Assembly (NCBI GenBank): GCA_030533445.1
Contig: CM060078.1
Location: forward strand, 27,536,091 to 27,600,090
DNA length: 64,000 bases
Reading direction: 5' to 3'
From: Cyprinodon diabolis
Lineage: Eukaryota > Chordata > Actinopteri > Cyprinodontiformes > Cyprinodontidae
This document shows positions 47,501-56,094 of the stretch, one piece after another. The notes under the pieces are model-generated. The model searched no databases. It had not been told where the DNA came from and was given only the letters and a program-made list of their open reading frames with translations. Position 1 is the first letter of the stretch; each line of letters opens with the position of its first letter. Position numbers and translations under genes: made by a program.

Positions 47501-50500
47501 GCTGCTAGAACAGAGGCGACAATGGCAGCTTGGAAAACAGTGCATCGAACGGTGTAAAAAAATGTCTGTGGATTTTGCAGAGTGGAAACAGCTTTGCTCA
47601 TTTCCAAGATGATGAATTTGTGGTGCGGTCGGATGACGGCGAGGCCAGCTGGAGTCTGGCCTGAAGGAAAAATGACCAGAGTGAATCAGACATCCACAGG
47701 CTCATTTTAGCTAACCAGACAGAGCTAGCCTCAAGTGGGGAAAAATAGACACCCAAACTGGAGTTTCAACAAAACTAAAAAAAATAAAACCAATATACTG
47801 AAGGATAAAATATAGACAACAGGCTCTCAATGCAATCTTTTACTAGAGCATTTCATTTAAACTCAGTGAAGCAGAATGAAAAAAAGAGCCTCTCAGATTT
47901 CTTCCACAAAGGCTGACAAAATAAAAGACCAGGTCGAAGGCATGACTCATCAAGATTATATAAAGAAAAAAAAGGAAAAAGGATTACGAGGAGGTTAACT
48001 ATATTGCCAAGCTCTTGTGCGACTTAATAAAAAAGTAGAATTTAAGGTTTTTAGTCGCTTTAATGAGAACCAGCAGTGAAGATGAAGCACCTTGATGTTC
48101 AAACTGCTGCTGCAGAGGATGGTGAACGGATGAGTTGCTATAAGGAAACCTTGGGGTGATGCAACCTGTGCCTATTCACAGTAGCATTCAACAGCAAAAA
48201 GCCCAGAAAATCATAGGAAATGTGAAAAAAACAGAGACTGTTAATATGTGTACAGATTGCTGGGGTCGGCGATATTTTGCAGAGTCAGTGGGTACAGAAC
48301 TGCAACCTCCACGCAGCCTTCAAACAAGCTCATAAACTGTAGAAAGAGCTGCATAGAGCGGGTGTTCACGGTTGAGCGGCTGCTTGCAGGCCTTAGCTCA
48401 CCAGCTGCAGTCTGTAGCATCGGCTTGAATGTAGTGAAGGAGGAATGCTGAAACAGTTACGGCATGTTCCCCAGAGCAGCTAGCATCCCTCCTGTCTGGA
48501 CAGTCTGGGTTTAGTAGCTGCATAGAGAACAGAGTTGATCTAACCTTCAGGCTTAGTGCTGAGGGGATCATCTCTGGGGCTGATTTAGGGCTGAAACAAT
48601 TAATCGCATTAATTGTGATTTATCAGTTATTGAAATAATATGCCTTTTGCTGACAGAGCGCTTAGAGAAGTAATCCTGTTAAAATTGTAAAAAAAATATA
48701 TATAAACATTTTGCATTTAAGATTTTAAAAATGGCTTCATCTGTCCATCTGCTCTATCCAGAACTCTTCAAGCGGAAAAGTTTTAGTTTCACATGGTTTA
48801 AATTAGTAAAAGCATTCTCTTCTTTAAGGAAACTTTGGCTATCCGATTATTTAATTGATTAATCGCTAAAAGATTCATCAGTTTGCAAAATAATCGTTAG
48901 TTGCAGCCTTAGGCTGATTATATGCTGCAGCTTATCAATACCTTTCAGCTTTCATTTGTCAACTCCTTAGTAAAAACTTCATATAAAAATATTGCGGGTT
49001 TTCTCTCACATTTATGTAAAGTAAGATAATAATAATTTAACTTGCGACAGTAAAGTAAGTTTTAATTCTTAGCTAACCTGCTGCTGTTTGTTTAGCAGAC
49101 TTTCTGCTTACAGGAACAGCAACATTAAACGCTTACTTTGAGTAACACTGGAAAATCCACTTGATTCCACGTAATGATCAGTGTTTTTTTTTTTTTTTCT
49201 GGAGATAATTTCCCAGCAGTCAGCTTTGCTTATGTTGGACAAGCAGTTACAGTTAGGCTGATTTGAGGTTGATGAAATACTGTTTTTTAAAAGCTACCGA
49301 TCTGAACTAATGCATTGTGTTTTAGGTCTATCAAGACACATTCATCTGCCAATCTTTTATTTTTTTTCCTTAGAAATATTAAGCTAATTCAATTGATAAA
49401 CTTGATGAGGAGTCTGTAAAGCAATCGGATGTCATACTCTGGATTGTTTTGGTTGTCTTTTATGCCCCATTCATTAATATGAGAGGAAAAAAGGGCTGCA
49501 TAGACATCTATAATGCACAGACCAGATGTTTGGGAATGAACCAGAGAAAGATGCTCTCCTGCTCTGCTTTACAGAGGATCAGTCTGCCTCCAGATTTCTC
49601 CCAGTAAGGGAAGCTTTTTTCACAGAAAGCAAGAAAGTATATACCTCAACTTCAAGTTATTTAAAACCAATGACTGTAAATAAAAAAGAAATAGAAATTC
49701 AACTTTGATTTCTTCATCGCTATAAAAAGAAGAAGCAATAAATCAAAAGGTAAAAACTTCAGGCCTATAGATCAGAGATATGCCTGTAGAAGGGATGAAG
49801 CATTTCCTGAAAAAAACAAGCACCATGCCTAAAGTGAAGCATGGCGGTGGCTCAGTGATGCTTTGGAGCTTCAAACTTGCTCTAACACTGGAAACGTGTA
49901 GCATTCAGAGGGTTTCATCCAGTATCATCGGTGAGGAAGCTTAAACGTGGCCATGAGCAGTGGCCTAAGGTTCTTCAGAAACGCTGAAGAAGCTTGTGTC
50001 TGATCTACTGAAATAATATTGACACTGATATAAGCATTAAACATTATATTTTGTGTTTATTTAAAGAAAGCTGTGTTAAGCTACATTACGGTAAGTAAAC
50101 TGATTAAGGTTTGCATAATTGGCAGATCAACTTTATTAACAGTTCAGGTAAAAAATATTTGATATACTCCTAAAATTCACACATTGTTACACCTTTAAAA
50201 ACAGAAAACAATGACTTATTTTTAGTTGAAGGTCTTGTTCTGCACATTAACTATTGAGTTTAACGCTGGTCCTGAATAAAGCAGGCTGTTTCTGACAAAG
50301 GGCTGAAACAATTATTCGGATTAAATGATTATTGAAAATAGCCAACAACTAATTTAGTAATCGATTGTTAACTGGAGTATAGAGACTGTAAAACCTGCCT
50401 TTAGCTGACAGAGCAATTCACTTAGAGCAGCAACTATGGAAAAATTGCAGAAAAAAATATGTAAACATTTTGTATTTAATATCAATATGCTCTATCAAAA

Positions 50501-53500
50501 CTGCTCAAGTGGAAAAGCTTTAGTTTCACTCGTTTAATTTAATAAAAAGTCTTCTTTAAGGAACCTTTTGCTATCCAATTATTAATCGTTTCATGGAAAA
50601 AAGAATCGACAAATTGATTTACAAAATAATCGTTAGTTGCAGACCTAGAACTGACCATTAGAAACCAGACAATGTGGGACATTTATACTCATTACAAGGA
50701 GGAAGACGTTGCACAGCAGCTGCATGCCAGAGTCTGCAGGAATCCTGTCCGAATGTAGCACACTAGCACTCCCAACACAGACCCTACACACAAGCGCTTC
50801 ACACGCCGAGCCGATTACACATTCATTGCCCCACACTCTGTGATGACTCACGCAGCAATAGCATTCCCACCAGCCATGAGCAGCCACACTTCGTATAGGA
50901 GCTCATTGCTGCTTTGCCTCATCTTCATTGTCATACAGTTTACTGCAAGATGGAAAGAGGCGGCTCATCACCACAAAAAGGGCAGCAACAATGGAGCCAT
51001 TTTTCACGATGCGGCTTGAAACCAAACCTCCAATCAGAAAGACTTTAGCTTCATCTCATCTGAGAGTCGAGTGGAGGAAAACTCCTGTGGGATGATCTTA
51101 AACAATCAACGTCAGGGTTATTACAAAATGATGTTTAGATGTTTTAATGTATAATCTCCTGGGTCATACTTTACTAAAGCACAGATGCTCGTGTTTTCTC
51201 CTGCCGTTTATGCATTGGTAAAGATCTGATTTATATAAAGCTACAGAGAAATAATCAAACACCTAAGATAAGAAAATCAGGCAAGAAGAAAGAGGAAGGG
51301 ATGGAAATAGTATACTGAAGGATGCAACAGCAGAAAGGAAAATGTGGGCACATAAAATAAATTAGTCATTAATTAAAGTACAGGGAAATAATAATAAGAA
51401 GAACACTAAAGTTTTCATTTAGAGTGCAATCCTTTAGTGAAGGAAAATGCCTTCAGGGTATTAAGAGCATTTGGAGGAAAAGCCGGCCCACAGCATCACA
51501 GATCCTCCATCGTAGAACATAAGGTGTCTACCTATTCATCCTTGTTGCTAAGAACTCAGTCTCGTCTGACCAAAGCACACAATGTGATCAACCTAAATAC
51601 AGAACTGAAACAGGTAACCTGATTAGTCCATTATACACATAACTGTAATGAAATAATCATTAAGTGGAGCTTACAGATTTTAAACATGCCATCTGCTGAA
51701 ATAACAAGCAGCTCAGAGCAGTTATTAACCCATAACTGTTTCATGTAAAACATTCTTATGTGAAAATGCTCTGTCCAGGATGCCTCGAGTAAAAAAAAAA
51801 AAAAAAAAGATTAATTTTATTAGTAACATGTACAATAGTTACATCCCTTATTGTGATAGGGAAGTGTCTTGTATGATTTTGGTTTCATTTAAAGGTTAAT
51901 TTCTGAGCCTTTACAACAGATTTACCATAAAGTTGTGGGTTTTTTTCTTTACTAGAGGTGAGGAGTACGCCATCTGTGTGAAAGGATCTGGCTGGGAGCC
52001 AGATTACTGTGTCGATACACAAACCCGTATCTCTTTCGTAGACAAACACGATTTGTTTCAACTGTCCCCCAGGGGCCACCTGAAGACAACCGATGAAACG
52101 CTTATTGATTGACATCCAGAAAAGGGAAGCTCGCTCTTGTCACCGCTCAGACTATTGTTAAATACCAGAGAGACTGCAAAGATTTGAACGCCTCTCATGC
52201 TTCATTCCACAACAAACATTAGAACTATTAGCAAGAAATGATCTTCAGCACACCTCCAGAGCATGTACATCAGCTGCAGCGGTACACCTCTCAATCTGAA
52301 ATAAATGAGGTAATGGCGCTTTGCCATTCTGACAGCAGCATTGTTGCCGTGACATCATCGTGCAGGGTGGGCTCAGGATTGGCTGCTCACAGATGTCAGC
52401 TTCTGCCCTGTAACTGACCAATAAGGCGGCAGCTGAGATCAGACGAGCCCAAAAGCTTGATCACATCACTGCTCCTGGACTCATTTCCTGCTAACGTTGC
52501 TGACGGCATGCACAGTCATGAGTGAAGACACTACATGAGGACAGAAGAGGACATGTCCTGCGCCTTTAGCAATACGAAGGACAAAGTAGTAGCCTTGAAG
52601 CTTTAATTAAAGAGTAAATAAATGTTTTGTTTTTTTCTTTTTTTACATACATTTAAATTCTGTTTCCTGATTGTTTTAAGGTTTTCCAGGAACCAATCAA
52701 GGAAGCACTGAAAGTCCCTTGAGAGACAGTGGAAAAAATTAATTATTCATATAAAGCTGTGTGGAGCTGAATGCTTCTCATAAGAGCAGGACATGGCATC
52801 TATAAATAACTGGTAAAGCCATTAGCTGCAGAGCAAGACATGAAATTAATTCAGTTTTAAATATGAAGAAATGCAAGTTAAACTGATTTTTAAGTCTTAA
52901 AAATCATAATTTGTTTGGAAAATTATTTGTTTTGGAGAGATTCTACTTTTTTTTTAAAAACAAACATAAACACGATATTTCCTTGTGTTAAATCAGATAA
53001 AATGCATAATTTTTTTATTAAATTATTTTTCACATGGTATGCTGAATGTGGATCTGTTTTAGTCTCTACTTGGAAAACTTAATGCTAAAAAAAAGAAGAA
53101 AAACCAAAGAGGTTTTTGAGTTATTTTGCATTTAATTTGCAATACAGTCAATGACAGAGCCCTGGAAAAGACAGTGAGGGGATCTGATAAACATTTGCCT
53201 TCTTTAAGGATCTTTTTCAACCTTTTTCTGCACCCAAAGTTCTTAAGAATTTGCTTAATTATAACAAAATCTTACTTGCTTGATAAAAAGGTTTAAAATT
53301 ACAATAAATTAAGATTATTTTATTTCAGATTGTTTTAGTAATTCCACCTTCCTTTAGTTAATCTCTCTCTTGGTGTCACTTTTCAGTTTATTTATTTTTA
53401 TGCCTTATAGTGATGCTTTTCATTTTATCAGATGAAACAGACTTAGAGAACCTGTATAGTTTTTGTCTAACTGCTCTAACACGTCCATAACATATTCAAA

Positions 53501-53889
53501 TGAACCTTGACCCCGAATCCAACCCCGGTAAATTGATAAATGAAGAGTGTTGACAGAAGCTTAGTGGATATAAAGTGTCTGCAGGTGGAAGCTGAGATTG
53601 TTTTTCACACGCAGCTGGTCGAACCTGCTTTAGCTAATGACGACAGCTAGCTAAAGATGCTAACCCATTAGCTGATTAATGACTCCTGTTCTGTGTAAAA
53701 AAAACAAACTGCGATGTCTGACAAGCAAGTTGTGCCAAATAAATCCCGCATTGGGATAAATTTGTTTCATATAGAAGCAATTATATTCTGTTATAAGCCA
53801 GTATGTGCCTTCCTGGCAGCTTCTCTGTTGCTAACATCGACCAACCTGGAGAGATGCTTCAGGATCTGCTTCTTGATGAGCCCAGCCAT
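23451..53889 (-). CDS. bltp3b: bltp3b (uhrf1bp1l / SHIP164), complete 24-exon coding region
   Basis: Bridge-like lipid transfer protein 3B. The family forms rod-like hydrophobic grooves from RBG repeats that move phospholipids between membranes; SHIP164 acts on early endocytic vesicles and endosome-to-Golgi traffic. The traced coding sequence is 4,266 nt including stop (1,421 aa; the human protein is about 1,464). Residues 1-113 are the chorein-N segment ([20 protein letters not shown], then a [15 protein letters not shown] block). The body aligns block by block with the human protein as I recall it. Residues 820-1,140 are Ser/Glu-rich and probably disordered. The last exon is a charged coiled coil ([16 protein letters not shown]) ending KINTS. 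Splice phases agree at every junction. The [10 protein letters not shown] and C-terminal sequences favour BLTP3B over BLTP3A. Exons 16 and 20 may be optional. Confidence 0.93.
23760..23990 (+). mobile_element. Tc1-like relic in bltp3b intron 23
   Basis: Contains GGTGGCATCATAATGCTGTG and GGGAAGCTAGTCAGAGTGGT, decayed forms of a Tc1 transposase region (GGSIMLWG). No open frame. Also contains GGATGGAGCTAAATAATCCTG, typical of the same element family. Confidence 0.45.
24489..24640 (-). CDS. bltp3b: bltp3b exon 23
   Basis: 152 nt, residues 1329-1379: a linker with [19 protein letters not shown], comparable to the ATQTSPG stretch in mammals. Acceptor GCTCCCCCCAG, donor AAG|GTCAGA. Confidence 0.9.
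24728..24836 (-). CDS. bltp3b: bltp3b exon 22
   Basis: 109 nt, residues 1293-1329: an acidic loop then [20 protein letters not shown], matching VHIDHLVVERSDDGSF in mammals. Acceptor CTAACACAG, donor GGAG|GTAGAT; ends in phase 1. Confidence 0.94.
24918..25177 (-). CDS. bltp3b: bltp3b exon 21
   Basis: 260 nt, residues 1206-1292: [40 protein letters not shown] and [15 protein letters not shown], aligning with the last structured repeat of the human protein. Acceptor CTCCCACAG, donor AAC|GTAAGA. Confidence 0.95.
26873..27240. repeat. Long purine-rich tract in bltp3b intron 20
   Basis: For about 370 bp the plus strand is dominated by A and G (for example GAGGAGGAGGAG near 27,049 and GAAAGAGAGAGAGAATGAGG near 27,080). 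On the bltp3b strand this is a pyrimidine-rich tract. Interrupted by scattered T and C; not a perfect microsatellite. Confidence 0.7.
27563..27604 (-). CDS. bltp3b: bltp3b exon 20 (42-nt, candidate cassette)
   Basis: Would add [14 protein letters not shown] between exons 19 and 21. Acceptor CTCCCCACAG and donor CAAG|GTAACT are good and the phase (1 to 1) fits, but joining exons 19 and 21 directly gives the better length match to the human protein. I treat it as an optional exon; without it the protein is 1,407 aa. Confidence 0.5.
27672..27880. mobile_element. Family R2, copy 4 (right end missing)
   Basis: Starts TAGGGTTGAAACAATTAATG and keeps CCTTTAGCTGACAGAGCAAT, then diverges after ATAAACATTTTGCATTT. 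Located in bltp3b intron 19. Confidence 0.7.
29201..29351 (-). CDS. bltp3b: bltp3b exon 19
   Basis: 151 nt, residues 1142-1192: [20 protein letters not shown] through [19 protein letters not shown], matching a [17 protein letters not shown] block in mammals. Acceptor GTCCTCCAG, donor CTCG|GTAAGA; ends in phase 1. Confidence 0.94.
29459..29616 (-). CDS. bltp3b: bltp3b exon 18
   Basis: 158 nt, residues 1089-1141: an acidic, Ser-rich linker ([37 protein letters not shown]). Acceptor GGTTTATAG, donor ACA|GTAAGA; ends in phase 0. Poorly conserved; supported by phases and splice sites. Confidence 0.85.
30207..30355 (-). CDS. bltp3b: bltp3b exon 17
   Basis: 149 nt, residues 1039-1089: [20 protein letters not shown] then [12 protein letters not shown], matching the VSYKNMKRSSSQMSLDTISLDS segment in mammals. 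Acceptor TTTTGTAG, donor AGAG|GTGGAG; ends in phase 1. Confidence 0.92.
31390..31437 (-). CDS. bltp3b: bltp3b exon 16 (48-nt, candidate cassette)
   Basis: A Ser-rich segment, [15 protein letters not shown], between acceptor GATCTTCTCAG and donor CAT|GTAAGG. Length is a multiple of three, so inclusion or skipping both keep the frame. No clear human counterpart at this point, so identity rests on splice sites and phase. Confidence 0.65.
32222..32829 (-). CDS. bltp3b: bltp3b exon 15
   Basis: 608 nt, residues 821-1023. The first third is structured ([20 protein letters not shown], then [20 protein letters not shown]); the rest is Glu/Ser/Ala-rich, low in order and poorly conserved. It opens with GTGAGC directly after the acceptor AAG, so it too begins with a donor-like sequence. 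Donor CCAG|GTAAAC; ends in phase 2. Confidence 0.92.
32983..33732 (-). CDS. bltp3b: bltp3b exon 14 (longest exon)
   Basis: 750 nt, residues 571-820: [80 protein letters not shown] and the start of [16 protein letters not shown], all aligning with the human order. The LKEYYSTES motif and the Ser-rich tail before it are also shared. Acceptor GCTCTGCATCAG, donor CAG|GTGTGC. Confidence 0.95.
33807..34450. mobile_element. hAT-type element in bltp3b intron 13
   Basis: 644 bp with ends CAGTGTTGTGC / GCACAACATTG and flanks TTTACAAC / CCTACAAC (6 of 8 matching). It has GTTCATT-type motifs facing inwards from both ends (for example TGAACTAGTTCATTTATAG). No transposase is present. Confidence 0.7.
34598..34791 (-). 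CDS. bltp3b: bltp3b exon 13
   Basis: 194 nt, residues 506-570: [20 protein letters not shown], a [21 protein letters not shown] block and [14 protein letters not shown]. Acceptor CTCCTGCAG, donor AAA|GTAAGG; ends in phase 0. Confidence 0.95.
34881..35022 (-). CDS. bltp3b: bltp3b exon 12
   Basis: 142 nt, residues 459-506: [20 protein letters not shown] through [16 protein letters not shown]. Acceptor TTCTGTAG, donor CCCA|GTAAAT; ends in phase 1. Confidence 0.95.
35100..35209 (-). CDS. bltp3b: bltp3b exon 11 (begins with a donor consensus)
   Basis: 110 nt, residues 422-458: [20 protein letters not shown] then [16 protein letters not shown], matching the conserved LMSSS..VRLADFNIYQ block. The acceptor TTTCTCTCCAG is followed at once by GTAAGATT, so the exon opens with a 5' splice-site consensus. 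Donor CAG|GTCATT; ends in phase 0. Confidence 0.9.
35571..35732 (-). CDS. bltp3b: bltp3b exon 10
   Basis: 162 nt, residues 368-422: [20 protein letters not shown], an amphipathic stretch, and a variable end HSSPRH. Acceptor TTCATTCAG, donor CATG|GTAAAC; ends in phase 1. Confidence 0.94.
35814..35897 (-). CDS. bltp3b: bltp3b exon 9
   Basis: 84 nt, residues 340-368: [20 protein letters not shown] followed by YYPFHRA. Acceptor CTGCTCCTTAG, donor GCAG|GTCTGT; ends in phase 1. Confidence 0.94.
36116..36296 (-). CDS. bltp3b: bltp3b exon 8
   Basis: 181 nt, residues 280-340: a variable Pro/Gln/Ala-rich opening, then conserved [16 protein letters not shown]. Acceptor TGTGCACCAG, donor AAAG|GTATGC; ends in phase 1. 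Confidence 0.92.
36887..37054 (-). CDS. bltp3b: bltp3b exon 7
   Basis: 168 nt, residues 224-279: [20 protein letters not shown] through [15 protein letters not shown]. Acceptor CCTGATGCAG, donor CAA|GTGTGT; phase 0 at both ends. Confidence 0.94.
37191..37331 (-). CDS. bltp3b: bltp3b exon 6
   Basis: 141 nt, residues 177-223: [20 protein letters not shown] through [11 protein letters not shown]. Acceptor TGACTCCAG. The donor CGG|GTTAGA is weaker than its neighbours. Confidence 0.94.
37415..37604 (-). CDS. bltp3b: bltp3b exon 5
   Basis: 190 nt, residues 113-176: [20 protein letters not shown] through [14 protein letters not shown]. Acceptor CTGTGCAG, donor GAG|GTGGGC; ends in phase 0. Confidence 0.95.
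37732..37823 (-). CDS. bltp3b: bltp3b exon 4
   Basis: 92 nt, residues 83-113: [20 protein letters not shown] then [10 protein letters not shown]. Acceptor TTTCAG, donor AAAG|GTGAGC; ends in phase 2. Confidence 0.94.
37912..38244. mobile_element. TIR element carrying an AGAATTCTGA minisatellite
   Basis: 333 bp with perfect long inverted ends (TACGGAAGAGGATTAGGGCC and its complement, continuing to CAGTGG after an offset) and a target duplication CATAAC at 37,906-37,911 and 38,245-38,250. The inside is a set of CAGAATTCTGACTTT / AAAGTCAGAATTCTG units in both orientations. A relative with the same tail lies at 56,095-56,387. Confidence 0.8.
39622..39660 (-). CDS. bltp3b: bltp3b exon 3 (39-nt microexon)
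   Basis: Thirteen codons, [13 protein letters not shown], matching the conserved [11 protein letters not shown] segment of vertebrate homologues. The acceptor follows a pyrimidine-rich tract (CTATTTACACTAATAG) and the donor is TTG|GTAAGT. Both ends are phase 0. The exon has no long ORF and was found by searching for the missing segment between exons 2 and 4. Confidence 0.93.
41717..41879 (-). CDS. bltp3b: bltp3b exon 2
   Basis: 163 nt, residues 15-69: [20 protein letters not shown] through [11 protein letters not shown], the most conserved part of the chorein-N motif. Acceptor TTGTCTTGCAG, donor AGG|GTGAGT; ends in phase 0. Confidence 0.95.
42247..43179 (-). mobile_element. TIR element with 6-bp target duplication and transposase finger remnant
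   Basis: 933 bp, ends CAGGGTTCCTAC and GCAGGAACCCTA, flanked by TGTGGA at 42,241-42,246 and 43,180-43,185. Its termini and internal TTCAAGACTTTTTAATGCC-type motifs resemble the 1,231-2,131 element. It carries a broken transposase N-terminus at 42,527-42,911. Confidence 0.75.
42527..42911 (-). pseudogene. Frameshifted hAT-like transposase N-terminus (zinc finger)
   Basis: One frame (42,642-42,911) contains [18 protein letters not shown], then [21 protein letters not shown]: a C-x2-C..H-type BED finger preceded by the FSPWLKP motif common in fish hAT transposases. The next frame (42,527-42,781) seems to continue it after a shift with [20 protein letters not shown]. No catalytic region remains. 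Confidence 0.55.
44262..44647. mobile_element. Family R2, copy 5
   Basis: Starts TAGGGCTCAAACTAACGAT and ends GTTTCAGCCCTA, with shared block CTCTGTCAGCTAAAGCC (complement of the R2 block), so it is inverted relative to copies 1 and 7. Ends complete, flanks diverged. Confidence 0.72.
45051..45701. mobile_element. Family R2, copy 6, interrupted by a nested MITE
   Basis: Starts TAGGGCTGAAACTATT and ends GTTGCAGCCCTA. A 284-bp element (45,162-45,445) interrupts it between the GTAAGACA and GCCTTTAGC parts of the R2 consensus. Confidence 0.75.
45162..45445. mobile_element. R3 MITE copy 1 (CACTGGAAAAA ends), nested
   Basis: Ends CACTGGAAAAA / TTTTTCCAGTG, with near-palindromic internal arms. AA flanks both sides. 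A sister copy at 46,701-46,979 is about as long. Confidence 0.75.
46701..46979. mobile_element. R3 MITE copy 2
   Basis: 279 bp, ends CACTGGAATAA / TTTTTCCAGTG, flanked by CA on both sides. Shares internal blocks ATCTAGATAAGT and GAGGAGGTAAAAG with copy 1 except for small changes. The 2-bp flank is not TA, so superfamily assignment to Tc1/mariner is tentative. Confidence 0.7.
48586..48911. mobile_element. Family R2, copy 7, exact 8-bp TSD
   Basis: 326 bp from TAGGGCTGAAAC to GTTGCAGCCTTA, flanked by GGCTGATT at 48,578-48,585 and 48,912-48,919. The exact 8-bp duplication places family R2 in the hAT superfamily and makes this the youngest-looking copy here. Confidence 0.88.
49780..49990 (+). 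mobile_element. Tc1/mariner transposase relic
   Basis: GTGAAGCATGGCGGTGGCTC reads VKHGGGS and continues as a VMLW-like stretch, the Tc1 signature. The region following it has no frame. Confidence 0.45.
50298..50647. mobile_element. Family R2, copy 8
   Basis: Starts AAGGGCTGAAACAATTATTC and ends GTTGCAGACCTA, with the TTTAGCTGACAGAGCAATTC block. Flanks share CTGAC. Complete ends apart from base changes. Confidence 0.72.
53846..53889 (-). CDS. bltp3b: bltp3b exon 1
   Basis: Encodes [14 protein letters not shown] plus two bases, the amphipathic start of the chorein-N domain. The ATG at 53,889 sits in a full Kozak context (CCACCATGG). The donor is AG|GTTGGT. Ends in phase 2. Confidence 0.93.
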
Positions 53890-54300
53890 GGTGGAGCTAA
53901 TCCGATATCCCAGCTGTGCGCTTTCTGGCCAGCCTAACCGCTAGCTGTCCTCCGCTCGAGCTATAAACAAGCGGCTCAGTTTCTTCTCCCGGTGTCGCTC
54001 TTCATTTCGGCGCCTTTCCTTCGCTTTATTAATAGAAGGTTAAGGCCGCAGGGGTCCCGCGGAATGACATTTCCAGATATCCGAAAGGCAGCCCCGGTAA
54101 ACAGACAAAGCATTACTGAGATGAGCTACTTTCTGTTCTGATGGAACACGGGGACGGCCGCGGGTCTCTGCGGTATCCACAGCCCACCTGGTGGCAGGTC
54201 ATCCGGGGATGTGCGTCTGGAGGCTGTCACAGCGCCCACCGGGCGGGCGGAGACATATGCTACGTTCAGGATCCGCTCGGAAATAAAGCATAATCTCGCA
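53890..54300 (-). promoter_or_regulatory. bltp3b: bltp3b 5' UTR and promoter region (CpG-rich)
   Basis: The 400 bp upstream of the ATG are noticeably CpG-rich (CGGCGCC, CCGCGG, CGGGCGGGCGG) compared with flanking DNA, which fits a housekeeping promoter. A short upstream ORF of nine codons starts at an ATG at 54,005-54,003 and stops at 53,978-53,976. The transcription start is not visible. Confidence 0.5.
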
Positions 54301-54394
54301 GATTATTTTTTGTTTGTTTTTCTTTGTAGTGCGGCGCCTTGCACAAATTATAATTTCTAAAAACACAGAAATGATCTTTTATGTGACAGACAAC

Positions 54395-55083
54395 CAGGGG
54401 CGGAGCTAGATGGGGGGCCAGGGGTGGCCATGGCCACCATTAGCCAATCACTGGCCACCCCTACCAATTTTCCTCACCTAATAATCAAGTGGAATATTCA
54501 AAACATTTTAATTTTTCAAATATTTACTATTTTTTCATATATTCATAAGTAATTTATAACAAAAACACACATCAATATACTACTGATAAGTAAAGAAACC
54601 CTGCTCTTTTCAGAACTAGATTTTGTGTTTTATAGGGTAAAGAGAAAATTATGTCTCTGCATTCATCTAGGAGTCATGGATAAATAACTATTTTAATAAA
54701 AACATATAAAATAATACATTTATGTAGATAATAGTACTTGTAAATATCACTTTAATGCAGAATAACATTGATAAAAGTAGGTAAGTAACGACGTTGGAAA
54801 AGATGTTCGCCCCAGAACTCAAAACTGAAAGAATTTTATCCACTATACCTTTTATCTAGAAAGCATGGATGTTTAAATATATGCATCTATTTGTTATCAA
54901 AGGCTGTAGGAAAGTATAGCTTGTCTTTATTTTGAAAATATGGATGTTTTGCTTGTTCATTTTCCTGTTGGAACAGTGTAGATTGACCCTAAAGTTCTGG
55001 TGCCTCTCCATTTTTGGCCACCCCTCAGTGGTCACTGGTTGTTGCCTGGCCACCCTTATAAAAATTTTCTGGCTACACCTCTG
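54395..55083. mobile_element. hAT-type element, exact 8-bp TSD
   Basis: 689 bp from CAGGGGCGGAGCTAG to CTGGCTACACCTCTG, flanked by CAGACAAC at 54,387-54,394 and 55,084-55,091. Subterminal GGCCACCCCT repeats occur near both ends. No transposase frame. Confidence 0.87.
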
Positions 55084-55179
55084 CAGACAACCACGTCCAC
55101 AGCCCAGGTGGGTGAAGCTGTCAAAATGTATATTTTAACTAAAATGCTTTTTTTTCACATTACCCCTAAACACACCATC

Positions 55180-55440
55180 TTAATAATGAAACATGGTAAT
55201 GGCAGCATCATGGTGATGGGATGCATTCAGTAACAAAAAACAGAATTCATTCTTTATTGAAAGCCTGTTAGAGGCTACAGAGGACCAAAGACTGGAGGGG
55301 AGGTTAACATTTAACAGGACAATGACCTTCTGTATATACGCGGAGCTACAATGGATTAGTTTAACTCAAAACATATAATCTGTCAAAGTCCCGGTCTAGA
55401 TGGATAGAGAACCAATGCCAAGATTTAAAAATAATACTCT
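55180..55440 (+). mobile_element. Tc1/mariner transposase relic
   Basis: Reads MKHGNGSIMVMGC and, about 110 bp on, CAGGACAATGACC (QDND), which are the block before and the second catalytic aspartate region of Tc1 transposases, separated by the expected distance. Stops and shifts break the frame. Confidence 0.55.
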
Positions 55441-56094
55441 CTCCATAACTAGCTCGATTGAACATTAGACATTTTAACTTAAATGTACAAATCTAGCTTC
55501 AAAGAAACATTAAACTTCTGCTTATTTCCCGAATGCTTTCCCCCCCTTCAATTACATTCTGTTTTAATGTATGTTTACTACAAAACATCTGTTAGGATAT
55601 AATAAATAAATAAACTAACACAGCTCAAATCTATTAACATATAATCCAATTAACAGCATCTTAAATCAAATGCAACTCAGTCTTAAAACTCAACTTTTTT
55701 ACATTCAAACTGCACGATTCAGTTAAAGAAAAATTCTACTCAATTGGTACATTACATAATGCTTCTCAGATGTGACTAAATAATAAAAGAGGTAGCTTAT
55801 AAAGAACGTATGAGACAATGATCTGATTAATATAATTTGTTTTTGGGTCTCTTTTTTCTAGAAATAGGAGCTAAAAATTATAAATGGGAAAAAATATATA
55901 TTATATGACAAATGCAGCATTGAACTAACAATTAAAGTAATGTCCAAATCTGTAATATAAATAGTTGCAAACATAACAGAGAACAAGTCTAGTTTAGATT
56001 TAAACGCTCAGCTAGTGCCACCTGGTGGTGAGAGGTATGCAATAATACCACAATGATTCAGAAAGGTAAACGTATTTACTGACAATACATAGTT

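Larger units (their letters stand above)
41880..53845 (-). other. bltp3b: bltp3b intron 1
   Basis: About 12 kb between exon 1 and exon 2. It holds repeats at 42,247-43,179, 44,262-44,647, 45,051-45,701, 46,701-46,979, 48,586-48,911, 49,780-49,990 and 50,298-50,647. Stretches 43,190-44,260, 46,990-48,580, 48,920-49,780 and 50,650-53,840 have no feature I can support; ORFs there look like chance frames. Confidence 0.7.
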
